From positions 1 to 64,000 of the forward strand of contig CAVTBD010000002.1 of assembly GCA_963732875.1 (NCBI GenBank): a stretch of 64,000 nt of DNA, in the 5' to 3' direction. Positions 44,897 to 54,312 of the stretch are shown piece after piece. Origin of the DNA: WHSO01 sp963732875. GTDB lineage: Bacteria; Pseudomonadota; Alphaproteobacteria; SMXQ01. The notes under the pieces were generated by a model, which saw nothing but the letters and a program-made list of their open reading frames with translations, did not search any database and had not been told where the DNA came from. Made by a program: the position numbers and the translations under genes. Every line of letters starts with the position of its first letter. The first letter of the stretch is position 1.

Positions 44897-46054
44897 ATGA
44901 AGATCGGTGTTCTCACGGGGGGCGGCGACGTTCCCGGGCTCAATCCCTGCATCAAGGCGGTGACCCAGGCCGCCGCCGCGCGCGGCTGGGACGTGCTCGG
45001 TATCCGCTGCGGCTGGGCCGGGCTGCTCAACTACGACCCCGACGACCCGGACAGTGCCGCGAAGTGGCTCATGCCGCTCTCGCGCCGCGCGGTGCGTACC
45101 ATCGACCGCACCGGCGGCACCATCCTGCACACGACCCGCACCAACCCGGCCACGGTCAAGCCCGACGACGTGCCGGCCTTCCTTAAGGCGCGCTTCCCGG
45201 CGGCGCGTGGCGCGCGCACCGTGGACTGCACCGCCCATATCCTCGACATGATCCGGCACCTGGGCCTCGATGCCATGGTGCCGATCGGCGGCGACGGCAC
45301 GCTGTCCTTCGCCGCACGGCTCCACCGCGAGGGCGTGCCGCTCAACTCGGTGCCCAAGACCATGGACAACGACGTGTTTGGCACCGACTACTGCATCGGC
45401 TTCTCGACCGCGGTCAGCCGCTCGGTGGAGCACATCGGCGCCATCCGCACCTCGGTGGGCAGCCATGAGCGCATCGCCGTGATCGAGCTGTTCGGGCGCC
45501 TGTCGGGGGAAACCGCGCTGATGAGCGGCTACCTCGCGGACGCCGACCGCACCCTGATCGCCGAGCACCCGTTCGACGTGCGCCGTTTGGCCGAGATGGT
45601 GGCCAAGGACCGCGCGGATAACCCGTCCAACTACGCCATGGTGGTGATCTCCGAGGGCGCGCGCATGCAGGGCGGCAACATCATGGAGCACGGCCCGGCA
45701 GACGCCTACGGTAACCGCAAGCTCGGCGGCATCGGCGAGATGCTCGCCCAGGAGCTTCAGCACCTGACCGGCATCGGCGCGATCTCCCAGAATCTCGGTT
45801 ACCTCATGCGCGCGGGCGCGCCCGACGCCCTCGACCAGATGGTGGCGCGCAGCTACGGCATGATGGCGGTGCAGCTGCTGGCCGACGGCGAGACCGGCTT
45901 CATGATGGGGCTCAAGGACGGGAAGTATGCGGCGGTGCCAGCCGATTCCTGCCTCCAGGGCAAGAAGCGCGTTGATGTCGCCGCGCTCTATGATACGGAA
46001 AACTATCGCCCCAATCTGGCGCGCCCCCTCGGCAAGCCGATGTTCCTCTACTGA
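44897..46054 (+). CDS. 6-phosphofructokinase
   Basis: A 385-residue phosphofructokinase that phosphorylates fructose-6-phosphate. The N-terminal phosphate loop is VLTGGGDVPGLN, then IGGDGTLSFAARL and VPKTMDNDVFGTDYCIGF with the catalytic Asp. Donor choice depends on two positions: here GGDG (ATP-like) is combined with the Lys of PKTMDND (PPi-like). The Gly-Lys pairing is known in some ATP-using enzymes of the PPi-type clade (for example trypanosomal PFK), so ATP is likely but not certain. AGGA precedes the ATG. It overlaps the convergent malQ end by 7 bases. Confidence 0.9.
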   Translation: MKIGVLTGGGDVPGLNPCIKAVTQAAAARGWDVLGIRCGWAGLLNYDPDDPDSAAKWLMPLSRRAVRTIDRTGGTILHTTRTNPATVKPDDVPAFLKARFPAARGARTVDCTAHILDMIRHLGLDAMVPIGGDGTLSFAARLHREGVPLNSVPKTMDNDVFGTDYCIGFSTAVSRSVEHIGAIRTSVGSHERIAVIELFGRLSGETALMSGYLADADRTLIAEHPFDVRRLAEMVAKDRADNPSNYAMVVISEGARMQGGNIMEHGPADAYGNRKLGGIGEMLAQELQHLTGIGAISQNLGYLMRAGAPDALDQMVARSYGMMAVQLLADGETGFMMGLKDGKYAAVPADSCLQGKKRVDVAALYDTENYRPNLARPLGKPMFLY

Positions 46055-48300
46055 GAGGCGCTGTCCACGCGATCCCTGAACAGGGCGGCGAGCCGCTCCA
46101 ACACGCCGTCCCGTGCCATGCGCTCCAGCGTGACGGGGGATTTCCGGCGCCAGTTGGGGTACTCGGTAGTGGTGCCCGGCAGGTTGGCCTGGTCGAGCGC
46201 GCCGAGCGCGTCGTCGAGTTGGACCAGGGCGAGCGCGCTACCGGTTTTCGCCAGGAAGCGATGCACCGCCGTGCGCAAATCCTCGGGCAAGGGTGGCGCA
46301 TTTCCGGTTGCAACTAGGTCTTCATGGGCGAGTGCCTCCGTCAGCGCCGCCAGCACCGCCTTGCGGTCGGCGCGCGCAGCCGTTTCCTCACCGGCGTTGG
46401 CGTAGTAGTCGGTCAGGGCCCGGGCATCGATGTCGCGCGCCAGCGCAAAACCCGCCACGGTGGGCAGGTCGTGGGTGCTGGCGGTCGCGCACGAGAGATA
46501 GGGATAGTCGTCCGGCGGCCGGAAGCCGCCGTCGCCTGCGCGCTCGAAATAGAGCACCTTGGTCGAGAGTATCTGTGCGGCGTGCAGGCGGTCGCGGAAA
46601 CCGTCGGGCACCGTGCCAAGGTCTTCACCGATCACCAGAGACCGGTGGCGCCGGCTGGCCTCGGCGACCACCGCCAGCAGGTCCTCACGCGGATAGGCGA
46701 CGTAGGCACCGTCGCGCCCGGTGCACCCGCGCGGCACCCAGAATTGGCGCTGCAGGCCGATAACGTGATCGAGACGCACGCCGCCGGCCCAGCCCATGAC
46801 CGCGTCCATCAGGGCGGCCAGCGGCCGTCCACCGCGTTCCGCGAGGACATCGGGCCGCCACGGCGGCGCGCCCCAGGTCTGGCCGTTCTCGTTGAACGGG
46901 TCGGGTGGGGCACCGATCTCGGCACCGAGGGCCACCAGGTCCTGATCGCTCCAGGCGGCAGCGCCCGCCGCGTCGCCGCCGATGGCGATGTCGGCGACGA
47001 TACCGATCGCCATGCCGCGCGCGCGTGCTGTCTCGCCGGCGGCGCGGAGCTGGGTCGACGCGATCCATTGCAGCCAGGCGGCGAAGGTCACGTCGGCTTC
47101 GTGTTCGGCGGCGAACTGCCGCACGGCGACCGAGCGCGGATCGCGGTAGGGGGCCTCCCAGGTGCGCCAGTCGCCCTTGCCTTCGACCGCGAACTGGCCG
47201 GCGAGCGCCTCGAAGGTGGCGAAATCCGCCAGCGCCTGGCCGCCCGATCGGCGGAAATCGCGAAATGACTTGGCTTCCGCAAACTCGGGATCGTTCAGCT
47301 GGAAATCCCGGAAATCCTCGTACAGGAGCCGCAGCACCGGCATCTTGCAGGCGGCGACACCCACCTGGTCGACGAGCTTGCTGTCGCGCAGCCGCGCGAG
47401 CGCCCGCCGGAACTTCGGGGTCTCCAGCATCCGCTGGACGCCGGTGCTGTCGGCGAAGCCCGGCACGTCCTCGACAGCGATATAGAGCGGGTTGAGGAAC
47501 AGGCGGCTCGACGGTGAATAGGGCGAGACGTGGTCCGGCCAGAACGGGAACAGGGCGTGGACCGGGTTGATCTGGATCGCGGCGGCACCGAGGGGCGCGG
47601 CGAGGGCGATCAGGTCCTTGAGGTCGGCGAAATCGCCCATGCCCCAGTTGCGCTCCGAGCGCAGCCCGTAGAGCTGCACCGCAAGGCCCCACAGGCGCCG
47701 GCCCTCCTGCAGGGGTTCGGGTAGGTAACAGGTGGGCGCGACTTCCGGAACCGGTGATGGGGCCTCGGCACGGGCAGGCCCGAGCGCGGCGAGCAGGGCG
47801 GCGAGGGTGTCGGGCGCGACCTCGTGCCAGGTGCCGGCGACGTCGTGATAGCCGGCGGCGATACCGCGCGCCTCGGCCTCGCGGCGCAGCAACTCCACCT
47901 GCCGCGTCGCGCCGTCGTCTTGGCGGGCGACGAAGACCGCCACGGATTGTCCCGCGATCGGAGCCGGGTCCGCGGCCATGCGAGCTTCGGCGGCACGGAA
48001 GCCCGACTCCTGCGCGGTATCGATCACCCATTCCCATTGCCCGCGCGCGAGCGTCGGGAGGTGAAACGGAATCTTCCCGTCGAAGGCGTTGAACACCGCG
48101 AGCAGCCGGTCGGTGCCTTCGGGGCCGCCGGCGAGCATGACGGCGAGGGCGCGCGCGTCGGGATAGCGCCAGTCGCCGGCGTTCATCTCGCGTCCCTCGG
48201 GGGTGAGCCACGTGACCTCGTAGCCGTCGCCGCCCCGTTTCGGCACCTCGACGAAATGGTCCTCGACCAGGACCGGATGCTCGCGGCGGAACGCGGTCAG
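46048..48300 (-). CDS. malQ: 4-alpha-glucanotransferase (amylomaltase), fused in frame to the GlgX C-terminus
   Basis: The MalQ part covers about 620 residues: LWGLAVQLYGLRSERNWGMG, AIQINPVHALFPFWPDHVSP, SSRLFLNPLYIAVEDVPGFA, GGVRLDHVIGLQRQFWVP, the catalytic-Glu segment LVIGEDLGTVPDGFRD, and SCATASTHDLPTVAG. It transfers alpha-1,4-glucan segments and releases glucose. There is no stop or separate start between it and the C-terminal domain of GlgX (EVTWLTPEGREMNAGDW; PFHLPTLARGQWEWVIDTA), which is read in this same frame. It is therefore the C-terminal half of a GlgX-MalQ fusion. The upstream boundary given here is the frameshift junction near 48300, not a true start codon. Confidence 0.85.
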   Translation of the reverse strand: MTAFRREHPVLVEDHFVEVPKRGGDGYEVTWLTPEGREMNAGDWRYPDARALAVMLAGGPEGTDRLLAVFNAFDGKIPFHLPTLARGQWEWVIDTAQESGFRAAEARMAADPAPIAGQSVAVFVARQDDGATRQVELLRREAEARGIAAGYHDVAGTWHEVAPDTLAALLAALGPARAEAPSPVPEVAPTCYLPEPLQEGRRLWGLAVQLYGLRSERNWGMGDFADLKDLIALAAPLGAAAIQINPVHALFPFWPDHVSPYSPSSRLFLNPLYIAVEDVPGFADSTGVQRMLETPKFRRALARLRDSKLVDQVGVAACKMPVLRLLYEDFRDFQLNDPEFAEAKSFRDFRRSGGQALADFATFEALAGQFAVEGKGDWRTWEAPYRDPRSVAVRQFAAEHEADVTFAAWLQWIASTQLRAAGETARARGMAIGIVADIAIGGDAAGAAAWSDQDLVALGAEIGAPPDPFNENGQTWGAPPWRPDVLAERGGRPLAALMDAVMGWAGGVRLDHVIGLQRQFWVPRGCTGRDGAYVAYPREDLLAVVAEASRRHRSLVIGEDLGTVPDGFRDRLHAAQILSTKVLYFERAGDGGFRPPDDYPYLSCATASTHDLPTVAGFALARDIDARALTDYYANAGEETAARADRKAVLAALTEALAHEDLVATGNAPPLPEDLRTAVHRFLAKTGSALALVQLDDALGALDQANLPGTTTEYPNWRRKSPVTLERMARDGVLERLAALFRDRVDSASQ

Positions 48301-49994
48301 GGCGGCAGACGAAGTTCGGTGAGGTTGCGATGCGCCGCGCCGAGCGCGGACCAGTCGAGCCAGCTCGTCTCGTTGTCCTGGCAATAGGCGTTGTTGTTGC
48401 CGCCCTGGCTGTGGCCGAACTCGTCGCCTGCGCGCAGCATGGGGATGCCGCGCGACAGCAGCAGCGTCGCCAGCAGGTTGCGCCGCTGGCGCGCCCGCAG
48501 GGCAGTGACGGCAGGATCGTCGGTCGGTCCCTCGATGCCGCAGTTGAAGCTCGCGTTGTTGCTCTCCCCGTCGCGATTGTCCTCGCCGTTGGCCCAGTTG
48601 TTCTTTTCCGTAAACGACACTAGGTCTTGGAGCGAGAAGCCGTCGTGGGACGTGACGAAATTGACGCTCGCCGAAGGGCGCCGCGCCGTGCCGTCGAACA
48701 CGTCGGAAGAACCGGAGAGGCGCATCGCCATCTCGCCGGTGAGTCCGCCTTCGCCTGACCAGAACCGGCGCAGGGCGTTGCGGTAGCGGTCGTTCCATTC
48801 GGAGAAGCCGGGGAAGGCGCCGAGACGGTGGCCTTCCATGGTGGCATCCCACGGCTCGACGATCAGCTTGAGGCCGGACAGCACGGGGGCCGCCACGATC
48901 GCGGCGAGCAGGGTGTCGTCGCCGGAGAAAGCGCCCTCGCCGTCACGCGCGAGCACGCTCGCAAGGTCGAAACGGTAGCCGTCGACCCCGCCGGCCTCGG
49001 CCCAGTAGCGCAGGGAATCGAGGATCATCCGAGCTGCCGCCGGATCGGCGGCCTTGACGGTGTTGCCGCAGCCGGACTGGTTGAGGTAGTGGCGCGGCAT
49101 CTCGGGGTCGAGCAGGTAGTAGGTGCGGTTGTCGATGCCGCGCCAGGACAGCGTCGGCCCGCTTTCGTTGCCCTCCCCGGTATGGTTGTAGACCACGTCG
49201 AGGATCACCTCGATGCCGGCGTCATGGAACGCCTCGACCATGGCGGCGATCCCCTCCATGCCGCCCGACCTGAGGTGGTCCTCGTCGGGCGCGAAGAAGG
49301 CGAGCGTGTTGTAGCCCCAGTAGTTGACGAGCTTGCGCCGGACCAGCGGCCGCTCGTCGATCCAGGCATGGATCGGCAGCAGCTCGACCGTGGTGACGCC
49401 GAGGTTCGCGAGGTGCGACACCACCTCGGGCCGAGCGAGCCCCGCCATGGTACCGCGCAGGCGCTTGGGCACATCGGGATGCAATTGGGTCATACCCTTG
49501 GCATGCAGCTCGTAGACGATGCCGGAAGGCGCGGGGATGCGCGGTCGCGGCGGACGTTCGCGCGCGCCAGGAACGGCGGTCACCACGCTTTTCGGCACCC
49601 ACGGCGCGCTGTCGCGGGTATCGAACGAAAGATCGGCGTCGGGGTGTCCCGGGGTATAGCCGAACTGGGTGTCATGCCAGGCGAAGCGCCCGTGCAGCGC
49701 CCGGGCATAGGGGTCGACCAGCAGCTTGTGGGGATTGAAGCGCAGGCCGCTTTCGGGACGGTAGGGGCCGTAGACGCGGTAGCCGTAGCGCTGCCCCGCC
49801 TTCAGGCGCGGTAGCCAGTCGTGCCAGATGTCGCCGGTGTGCTCGGTGAGCGTATGCCGGGCGGTTTCGTGCCGGCCGTTGTCGTCGAACAGGCACAGCT
49901 CGACCTTTTCGGCCTCGCGGGAGAACAATGCGAAGCTGACACCCTTGCCGTCCGGGACCGTACCCAGCGGCGGCGCGCTGGGCTCATCGGTCAC
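48297..49994 (-). CDS. glgX: Glycogen debranching enzyme GlgX, catalytic part (GlgX-MalQ fusion, frameshifted)
   Basis: GlgX hydrolyses alpha-1,6 branches of phosphorylase-trimmed glycogen. Visible GH13 motifs: VILDVVYNHTGEGNE (region I), GYRFDLASVLAR with the nucleophile Asp, LIVEPWDATMEGH with the acid Glu, and VTSHDGFSLQDLVS. The frame stops at 48297 after RNLTELRLPP, but removing two single C insertions around 48298-48312 gives RNLTEFVCRLTAFRREHPVL and continues into the GlgX C-terminal domain and on into MalQ. The corrected fusion would be about 1,310 residues. The start overlaps the glgB end by 11 bases, and the order glgP-glgB-glgX fits a glycogen-use operon. Confidence 0.87.
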   Translation of the reverse strand: MTDEPSAPPLGTVPDGKGVSFALFSREAEKVELCLFDDNGRHETARHTLTEHTGDIWHDWLPRLKAGQRYGYRVYGPYRPESGLRFNPHKLLVDPYARALHGRFAWHDTQFGYTPGHPDADLSFDTRDSAPWVPKSVVTAVPGARERPPRPRIPAPSGIVYELHAKGMTQLHPDVPKRLRGTMAGLARPEVVSHLANLGVTTVELLPIHAWIDERPLVRRKLVNYWGYNTLAFFAPDEDHLRSGGMEGIAAMVEAFHDAGIEVILDVVYNHTGEGNESGPTLSWRGIDNRTYYLLDPEMPRHYLNQSGCGNTVKAADPAAARMILDSLRYWAEAGGVDGYRFDLASVLARDGEGAFSGDDTLLAAIVAAPVLSGLKLIVEPWDATMEGHRLGAFPGFSEWNDRYRNALRRFWSGEGGLTGEMAMRLSGSSDVFDGTARRPSASVNFVTSHDGFSLQDLVSFTEKNNWANGEDNRDGESNNASFNCGIEGPTDDPAVTALRARQRRNLLATLLLSRGIPMLRAGDEFGHSQGGNNNAYCQDNETSWLDWSALGAAHRNLTELRLPP

Positions 49995-52233
49995 GCGTGC
50001 CGCCGGGGTCCGGCGTTCCCGGGGAGAGCAGGATCACCGCCGCAAGCGGCGGCAGCATGAGCGCCAGCGAATGGGGGAAGCCGTGCCAGGGGACAGGCTC
50101 GCTAGCGACCGCACCGTTGTTGCCGACGCCGCTGCCGCCGTACTCCCGGGCATCGGAGTTGAAGCACTCGCGGTAGAGGCCGGCGTCGGGCACGCCGACA
50201 CGGTAGCCGTGCCGCACAACAGGAGAGAAGTTGCAGGCGATCACGGCATGGCCGCCGTTTTGGTCGTAGCGCATGAAGGTGACGACGTTCTGTGCCGCGT
50301 CGGTGCAGTCGATCCAGCGGAAGCCGCCCGAATCGCAGTCGCGCGCGTGAAGGGCGGGAACGTCCCGGTAAATGCGATTGATGTCGCGCACCAGGGTCTG
50401 GGCGCCCTTATGGCCGGAATCGGCCAGCGCTTCCCAGTCGATCGCGCGGTCATGGTTCCATTCCGCCTGCTGCGCCAGTTCCGAGCCCATGAACAGGAGC
50501 TTCTTGCCGGGATAGGTATACATATAGGCAAGGTAGAGCCGCAGGTTGGCAAACTGCTGCCAGCGGTCGCCCGGCATCTTTCCGAGCAGCGAGCCCTTGC
50601 CGTGGACCACCTCGTCGTGGGCGAGCGGCAGGATGAAGTTCTCGGTCCAGGCGTAGAGCATCCCGAACGTGATGTCGTCGTGATGGTAGCTGCGATGGAT
50701 GGGATCGTGCCGGATGTAGCGCAGCATGTCGTTCATCCAGCCCATGTTCCACTTGAAGCCGAAGCCGAGGCCGCCGTCGTGCACCGGGCGCGATACCATC
50801 GGCCAGGCGGTGGATTCCTCGGCGATGGTCACGGCACCGGGCGCTTCGGCATAGACGGCGGTGTTGAGGCGCCTCAAGAACGCAATCGCCTCGAGGTTCT
50901 CGTTGCCGCCGTAGACGTTGGGAATCCATTCACCGGGCTGCCGGCTGTAATCGAGGTAGAGCATCGAGGCGACGGCATCCACGCGCAGCCCGTCGATATG
51001 GAACTCCCGAAGCCAGAACAGCGCGTTGGCGATCAGGAAGTTGGCCACCTCGCGGCGGCCGTAGTTGTAGATCAGGGTATCCCAGTCCTTGTGACGGCCG
51101 AGCCGCTCGTCCTGGTGCTCGTAGAGGCAGGTGCCGTCGAAGCGGGCGAGGCCGTGCTCGTCACCGGGGAAATGGCCCGGCACCCAATCGAGGATGACAC
51201 CGATGCCGCGATTGTGGCAGGCATCGACGAAGGCGCGGAAGTCGTCCGGCGTGCCGAACCGGCTGGTGGGCGCGAACAGGCCGCTCGGTTGGTAGCCCCA
51301 CGAGCCGTCGAACGGGAATTCCGAGACCGGCATCAATTCGATATGGGTGAAGCCCATGTCCGCGACGTAGTCCACCAGCTCGCGGGCAAGTTCCCGGTAG
51401 CTCAGCCATTCACCCCAGGGATGGCCCTTGCGCCGCCACGAGCCGAGGTGGACTTCATAGACTGAAATCGGGCTGGTGCGGTCGTTGGCGTGGCTCCGCC
51501 GCGCCATCCACTCGGTATCGTTCCAGACGAACGGGGAGGGGGATACTACGCGCGAGGCCGTCGCGGGCGGATGCTCGGCGGCAAAGGCGAACGGGTCCGC
51601 CTTGAGCAGGATCTCGCCGGCCTGGGTCTTGATCTCGTATTTGTAGAGGGTGCCTGCGCTCACGCCGGGCAGAAAAATCTCCCATATTCCACATTCCGGG
51701 CGCAGCCGCATGGGGTGGCGGCGACCGTCCCAGGCGTTGAAGTCGCCGACCACGCTGACGCGGTGCGCGTTGGGTGCCCACACCGCGAACCGGGTCCCGG
51801 CGACACCGTCCAGTTCCACGACGTGCGCGCCGAGCGCGTCGTAGGCGCGCAGGTGAGTACCCTCGGCGAAAAGATAGATATCGAGGTCGCTCAGGAGGGG
51901 CGAGAAACGGTACGGGTCCTCGATCTCGCGGACATGGCCGCCGGAGGTGAGCCGGAGCCGGTAGCCCGCGGCGATGGCGGCGGCGGGAACGACGCCCGAA
52001 AACAGGCCGGCGTCATGGACACGGGCGAGTGCTACCGGCGTGACGGCCGGGTCGAGAGAGACGACCTCCACGGTTTCGGCATCGGGATGAAGGCTGCGCA
52101 CGACGCAGGTGCCGCTCGCGGGATCGGTATGGGGGCCGAGGATCGCGAACGGATCGCCGTGATCGCCATTGGCCACGGCATCGTCGCCGGTCGGGCCTCG
52201 TCCGCGTTCCGGTATCACGTTGCCGTCCCACAT
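49984..52233 (-). CDS. glgB: 1,4-alpha-glucan branching enzyme
   Basis: A 749-residue GH13 branching enzyme that introduces alpha-1,6 branches into glycogen. An N-terminal module (DHGDPFAILGPH) is followed by a CBM48 (TRFAVWAPNAHRVSVVGDFN). Catalytic motifs: DWVPGHFPGDEHGL, GLRVDAVASMLYLDYSR with the nucleophile Asp, TIAEESTAWPMVSRP with the Glu, and LPLAHDEVVHGKGSL. Length matches long-form bacterial GlgB. It begins 16 bases after the glgP stop with a weak ribosome-binding site. Confidence 0.95.
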   Translation of the reverse strand: MWDGNVIPERGRGPTGDDAVANGDHGDPFAILGPHTDPASGTCVVRSLHPDAETVEVVSLDPAVTPVALARVHDAGLFSGVVPAAAIAAGYRLRLTSGGHVREIEDPYRFSPLLSDLDIYLFAEGTHLRAYDALGAHVVELDGVAGTRFAVWAPNAHRVSVVGDFNAWDGRRHPMRLRPECGIWEIFLPGVSAGTLYKYEIKTQAGEILLKADPFAFAAEHPPATASRVVSPSPFVWNDTEWMARRSHANDRTSPISVYEVHLGSWRRKGHPWGEWLSYRELARELVDYVADMGFTHIELMPVSEFPFDGSWGYQPSGLFAPTSRFGTPDDFRAFVDACHNRGIGVILDWVPGHFPGDEHGLARFDGTCLYEHQDERLGRHKDWDTLIYNYGRREVANFLIANALFWLREFHIDGLRVDAVASMLYLDYSRQPGEWIPNVYGGNENLEAIAFLRRLNTAVYAEAPGAVTIAEESTAWPMVSRPVHDGGLGFGFKWNMGWMNDMLRYIRHDPIHRSYHHDDITFGMLYAWTENFILPLAHDEVVHGKGSLLGKMPGDRWQQFANLRLYLAYMYTYPGKKLLFMGSELAQQAEWNHDRAIDWEALADSGHKGAQTLVRDINRIYRDVPALHARDCDSGGFRWIDCTDAAQNVVTFMRYDQNGGHAVIACNFSPVVRHGYRVGVPDAGLYRECFNSDAREYGGSGVGNNGAVASEPVPWHGFPHSLALMLPPLAAVILLSPGTPDPGGTRDR

Positions 52234-52249
52234 ATCGGCGTATCCCGCC

Positions 52250-53989
52250 TCAGCGTACGTAAGCCTCCGCCGCGTAACGACGCATCATGCGCTGGGTATT
52301 GAAGTAGGGGGTGATCTTGCTGATGGCGGCTTTCATCATGGCGATCCAGCGCTTGCGGTCGTCGTAGTATAGCGGCAAAACCAGGTTTTCCAGCTTGTCG
52401 TAGAGATCGCCCGCCGAGGCCTCGGCGGCGCCCTGGTGGCTGTCGTGGCCGATGGACCAGCCGGTGATGCCCTCGATGCAGGCCTCGACCCACCAGCCGT
52501 CGAGGACGCTGAGGTTGAGACCGCCGTTGAGGGCCGCCTTCATGCCGCTGGTGCCTGAAGCTTCCATCGGCGGAACCGGGGTGTTGAGCCACACGTCGAT
52601 GCCCGGCACCAGGCTCTTGGCGACGGTCAGGTCGTAGTCGGGGATGAAGGCGACGGGAATCTCGCCCTTGAGCTCGGCGATATGGCGGTGGATGGTCTGG
52701 ATGTGCCGCTTGCCGGGCTCGTCGCGCGGGTGAGCCTTGCCTGAGAGTACGATCTGGAAGGGGTGACGTCCGTTGATGCGGCGCAGCGCGTCCAGGCTCG
52801 TGAACAGGAGCTCGGGGCGCTTGTAGGAAGTCATGCGGCGGGCGTAGCCGATGATGGGCTTTTCCGGGTCCATGTGCACGCCGGTCTTGGCCGAGACGAA
52901 ATCGACCAGTTCACGCTTGGCCGTCATATGCGCGCCCCAAATCGCGTCGTCGGATAGCTGGTCCGCCTGGACCAGCATCTCGGGCTCGTGCCCCCACGAC
53001 GGGAAATGCTTGTTGAAGAGGTCGCGGAAGGCGGGGTGCGCCCAGGTCGGCAGATGCACGCCGTTGGTGACGGCGCGGATGCGGTAGCCCGGGAACATGC
53101 GCTGGGTGGTCTCGGCATGGCGCACCGCGACGCCGTTGACGTAGCCGGAGAGCTGGAGCGCGAGCACGGTCATGTTCATCTCGTGTTCGCCGGCGAGCAG
53201 CTTGAACTGGTCGAAATCGAGATAGTGGCCGAGCAACTCCCCGACGAGGCCGTAGGAGAAACGGTCGTGGCCGGCCTCGACAGGGGTGTGGGTGGTGAAG
53301 ATGCACATTTCCCGGACGCGTCCCACGTCGAACTTCACCTCGCCCTCGTGCACCTGGTCGGCCGGGCGGGGATAGCGCCGCAACAGGTCGAGCGCCAGCA
53401 GGGCGGCGTGGCCTTCGTTCATGTGATAGGTCGAGACGCCGGCGAAGCCGAGCGCGGACAGGAGGCGCAGGCCGCCGATGCCGAGGATGATCTCCTGCTT
53501 GAGGCGATAGGCGTCGTCGCCCCCGTACAGGCGGTCCGTGATCTGGCGGTCGTCGGGATGGTTTTCCTCGAGATCGGTGTCGAGCATCAGAATCGGTACG
53601 GGATGGCCGAGCGCGCTCGCCAGTATGTGGAGCCACGGCCGCACCCAGACGTCTCGGCCGTTGATGGGGATCGCGACCTTGGCGCGCAGCGGGGTGGCGA
53701 AGGTCTCGGGACGCCATGGGTGCGGCTTTTCGATCTGCCAGCCCTCGGCGTCGAATTCCTGGCGCAGGTAGCCCTGGCGGCTGATCAGGGTGACGAACAC
53801 CATGGGGAGCTCGAGGTCGGCGCCTGAGCGGGCGGTATCGCCCGCCAGTACTCCGAGGCCGCCGGAATAGGTATGCATTTCGGGGCGGATCGCCATTTCC
53901 ATGGAGAAATAGGCGATCCGTGTCCGGCCGAGAAATGGGCCGATGGTGAGATTTTTTTGATCAGAGGAGACTTCAAAGGTTGACGACAT
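52250..53989 (-). CDS. glgP: Alpha-glucan phosphorylase (GT35, short form)
   Basis: A 579-residue phosphorylase that releases glucose-1-phosphate from glycogen. The N-terminus reads IAYFSMEMAIRPEMHTYSGG reduced, as in the short GlgP family rather than the ~830-residue type. The PLP-lysine region is SGTSGMKAALNGGLNLSVLD. STYHMNEGHAALLALDLL and RAVTNGVHLPTWAHP are further conserved parts. The start is placed at the ATG before SSTFEVSS; the frame runs on upstream into AT-rich promoter DNA without similarity. It is the first gene of the minus-strand glycogen operon, divergent from glgA. Confidence 0.93.
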   Translation of the reverse strand: MSSTFEVSSDQKNLTIGPFLGRTRIAYFSMEMAIRPEMHTYSGGLGVLAGDTARSGADLELPMVFVTLISRQGYLRQEFDAEGWQIEKPHPWRPETFATPLRAKVAIPINGRDVWVRPWLHILASALGHPVPILMLDTDLEENHPDDRQITDRLYGGDDAYRLKQEIILGIGGLRLLSALGFAGVSTYHMNEGHAALLALDLLRRYPRPADQVHEGEVKFDVGRVREMCIFTTHTPVEAGHDRFSYGLVGELLGHYLDFDQFKLLAGEHEMNMTVLALQLSGYVNGVAVRHAETTQRMFPGYRIRAVTNGVHLPTWAHPAFRDLFNKHFPSWGHEPEMLVQADQLSDDAIWGAHMTAKRELVDFVSAKTGVHMDPEKPIIGYARRMTSYKRPELLFTSLDALRRINGRHPFQIVLSGKAHPRDEPGKRHIQTIHRHIAELKGEIPVAFIPDYDLTVAKSLVPGIDVWLNTPVPPMEASGTSGMKAALNGGLNLSVLDGWWVEACIEGITGWSIGHDSHQGAAEASAGDLYDKLENLVLPLYYDDRKRWIAMMKAAISKITPYFNTQRMMRRYAAEAYVR

Positions 53990-54312
53990 GCGAGTGCGAC
54001 CAAATGTTAAGTGAGCAGGAGGGCATCGAATTTGGGTATCATTTTTTTGCGGATATGTCGCCTGCTCGTGCAAGCCAAAAACAATAAAATACATGTGCTT
54101 GCATAATAATCGATGCGTTTGTTCACGAAACGGGCACGTCTTGGTCAATAAACTGTCATGAATGCATGACCGCCATGCAGAAACCTGCAGTCTGCCCTGC
54201 AATATTGGGGAAACTCTGAGATTTCATACAGGTATAATATTTAGTTTGTATATTTTGCAGGAAACAGCGTTGGGCCACCGCGTAAGGGGGGCCGTTGTCG
54301 GGGAAGGGGCCG
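53990..54312. promoter_or_regulatory. AT-rich divergent promoter region between glgP and glgA
   Basis: A 323-base gap far richer in A+T than the coding DNA on either side. It holds a TATAAT at 54233-54238 on the glgA strand (no good -35 at the usual spacing) and a small dyad GTCATG-AATG-CATGAC at 54155-54170 that could be an operator. Coordinate control of glycogen synthesis and breakdown from here is inferred. Confidence 0.5.

Noticed and set aside
54210..54222. CTGAGA-containing stretch upstream of glgA, considered as a thiamine riboswitch piece
   Set aside because: Only one short match; the other conserved parts of a THI box are missing and the downstream gene is not thiamine-related.
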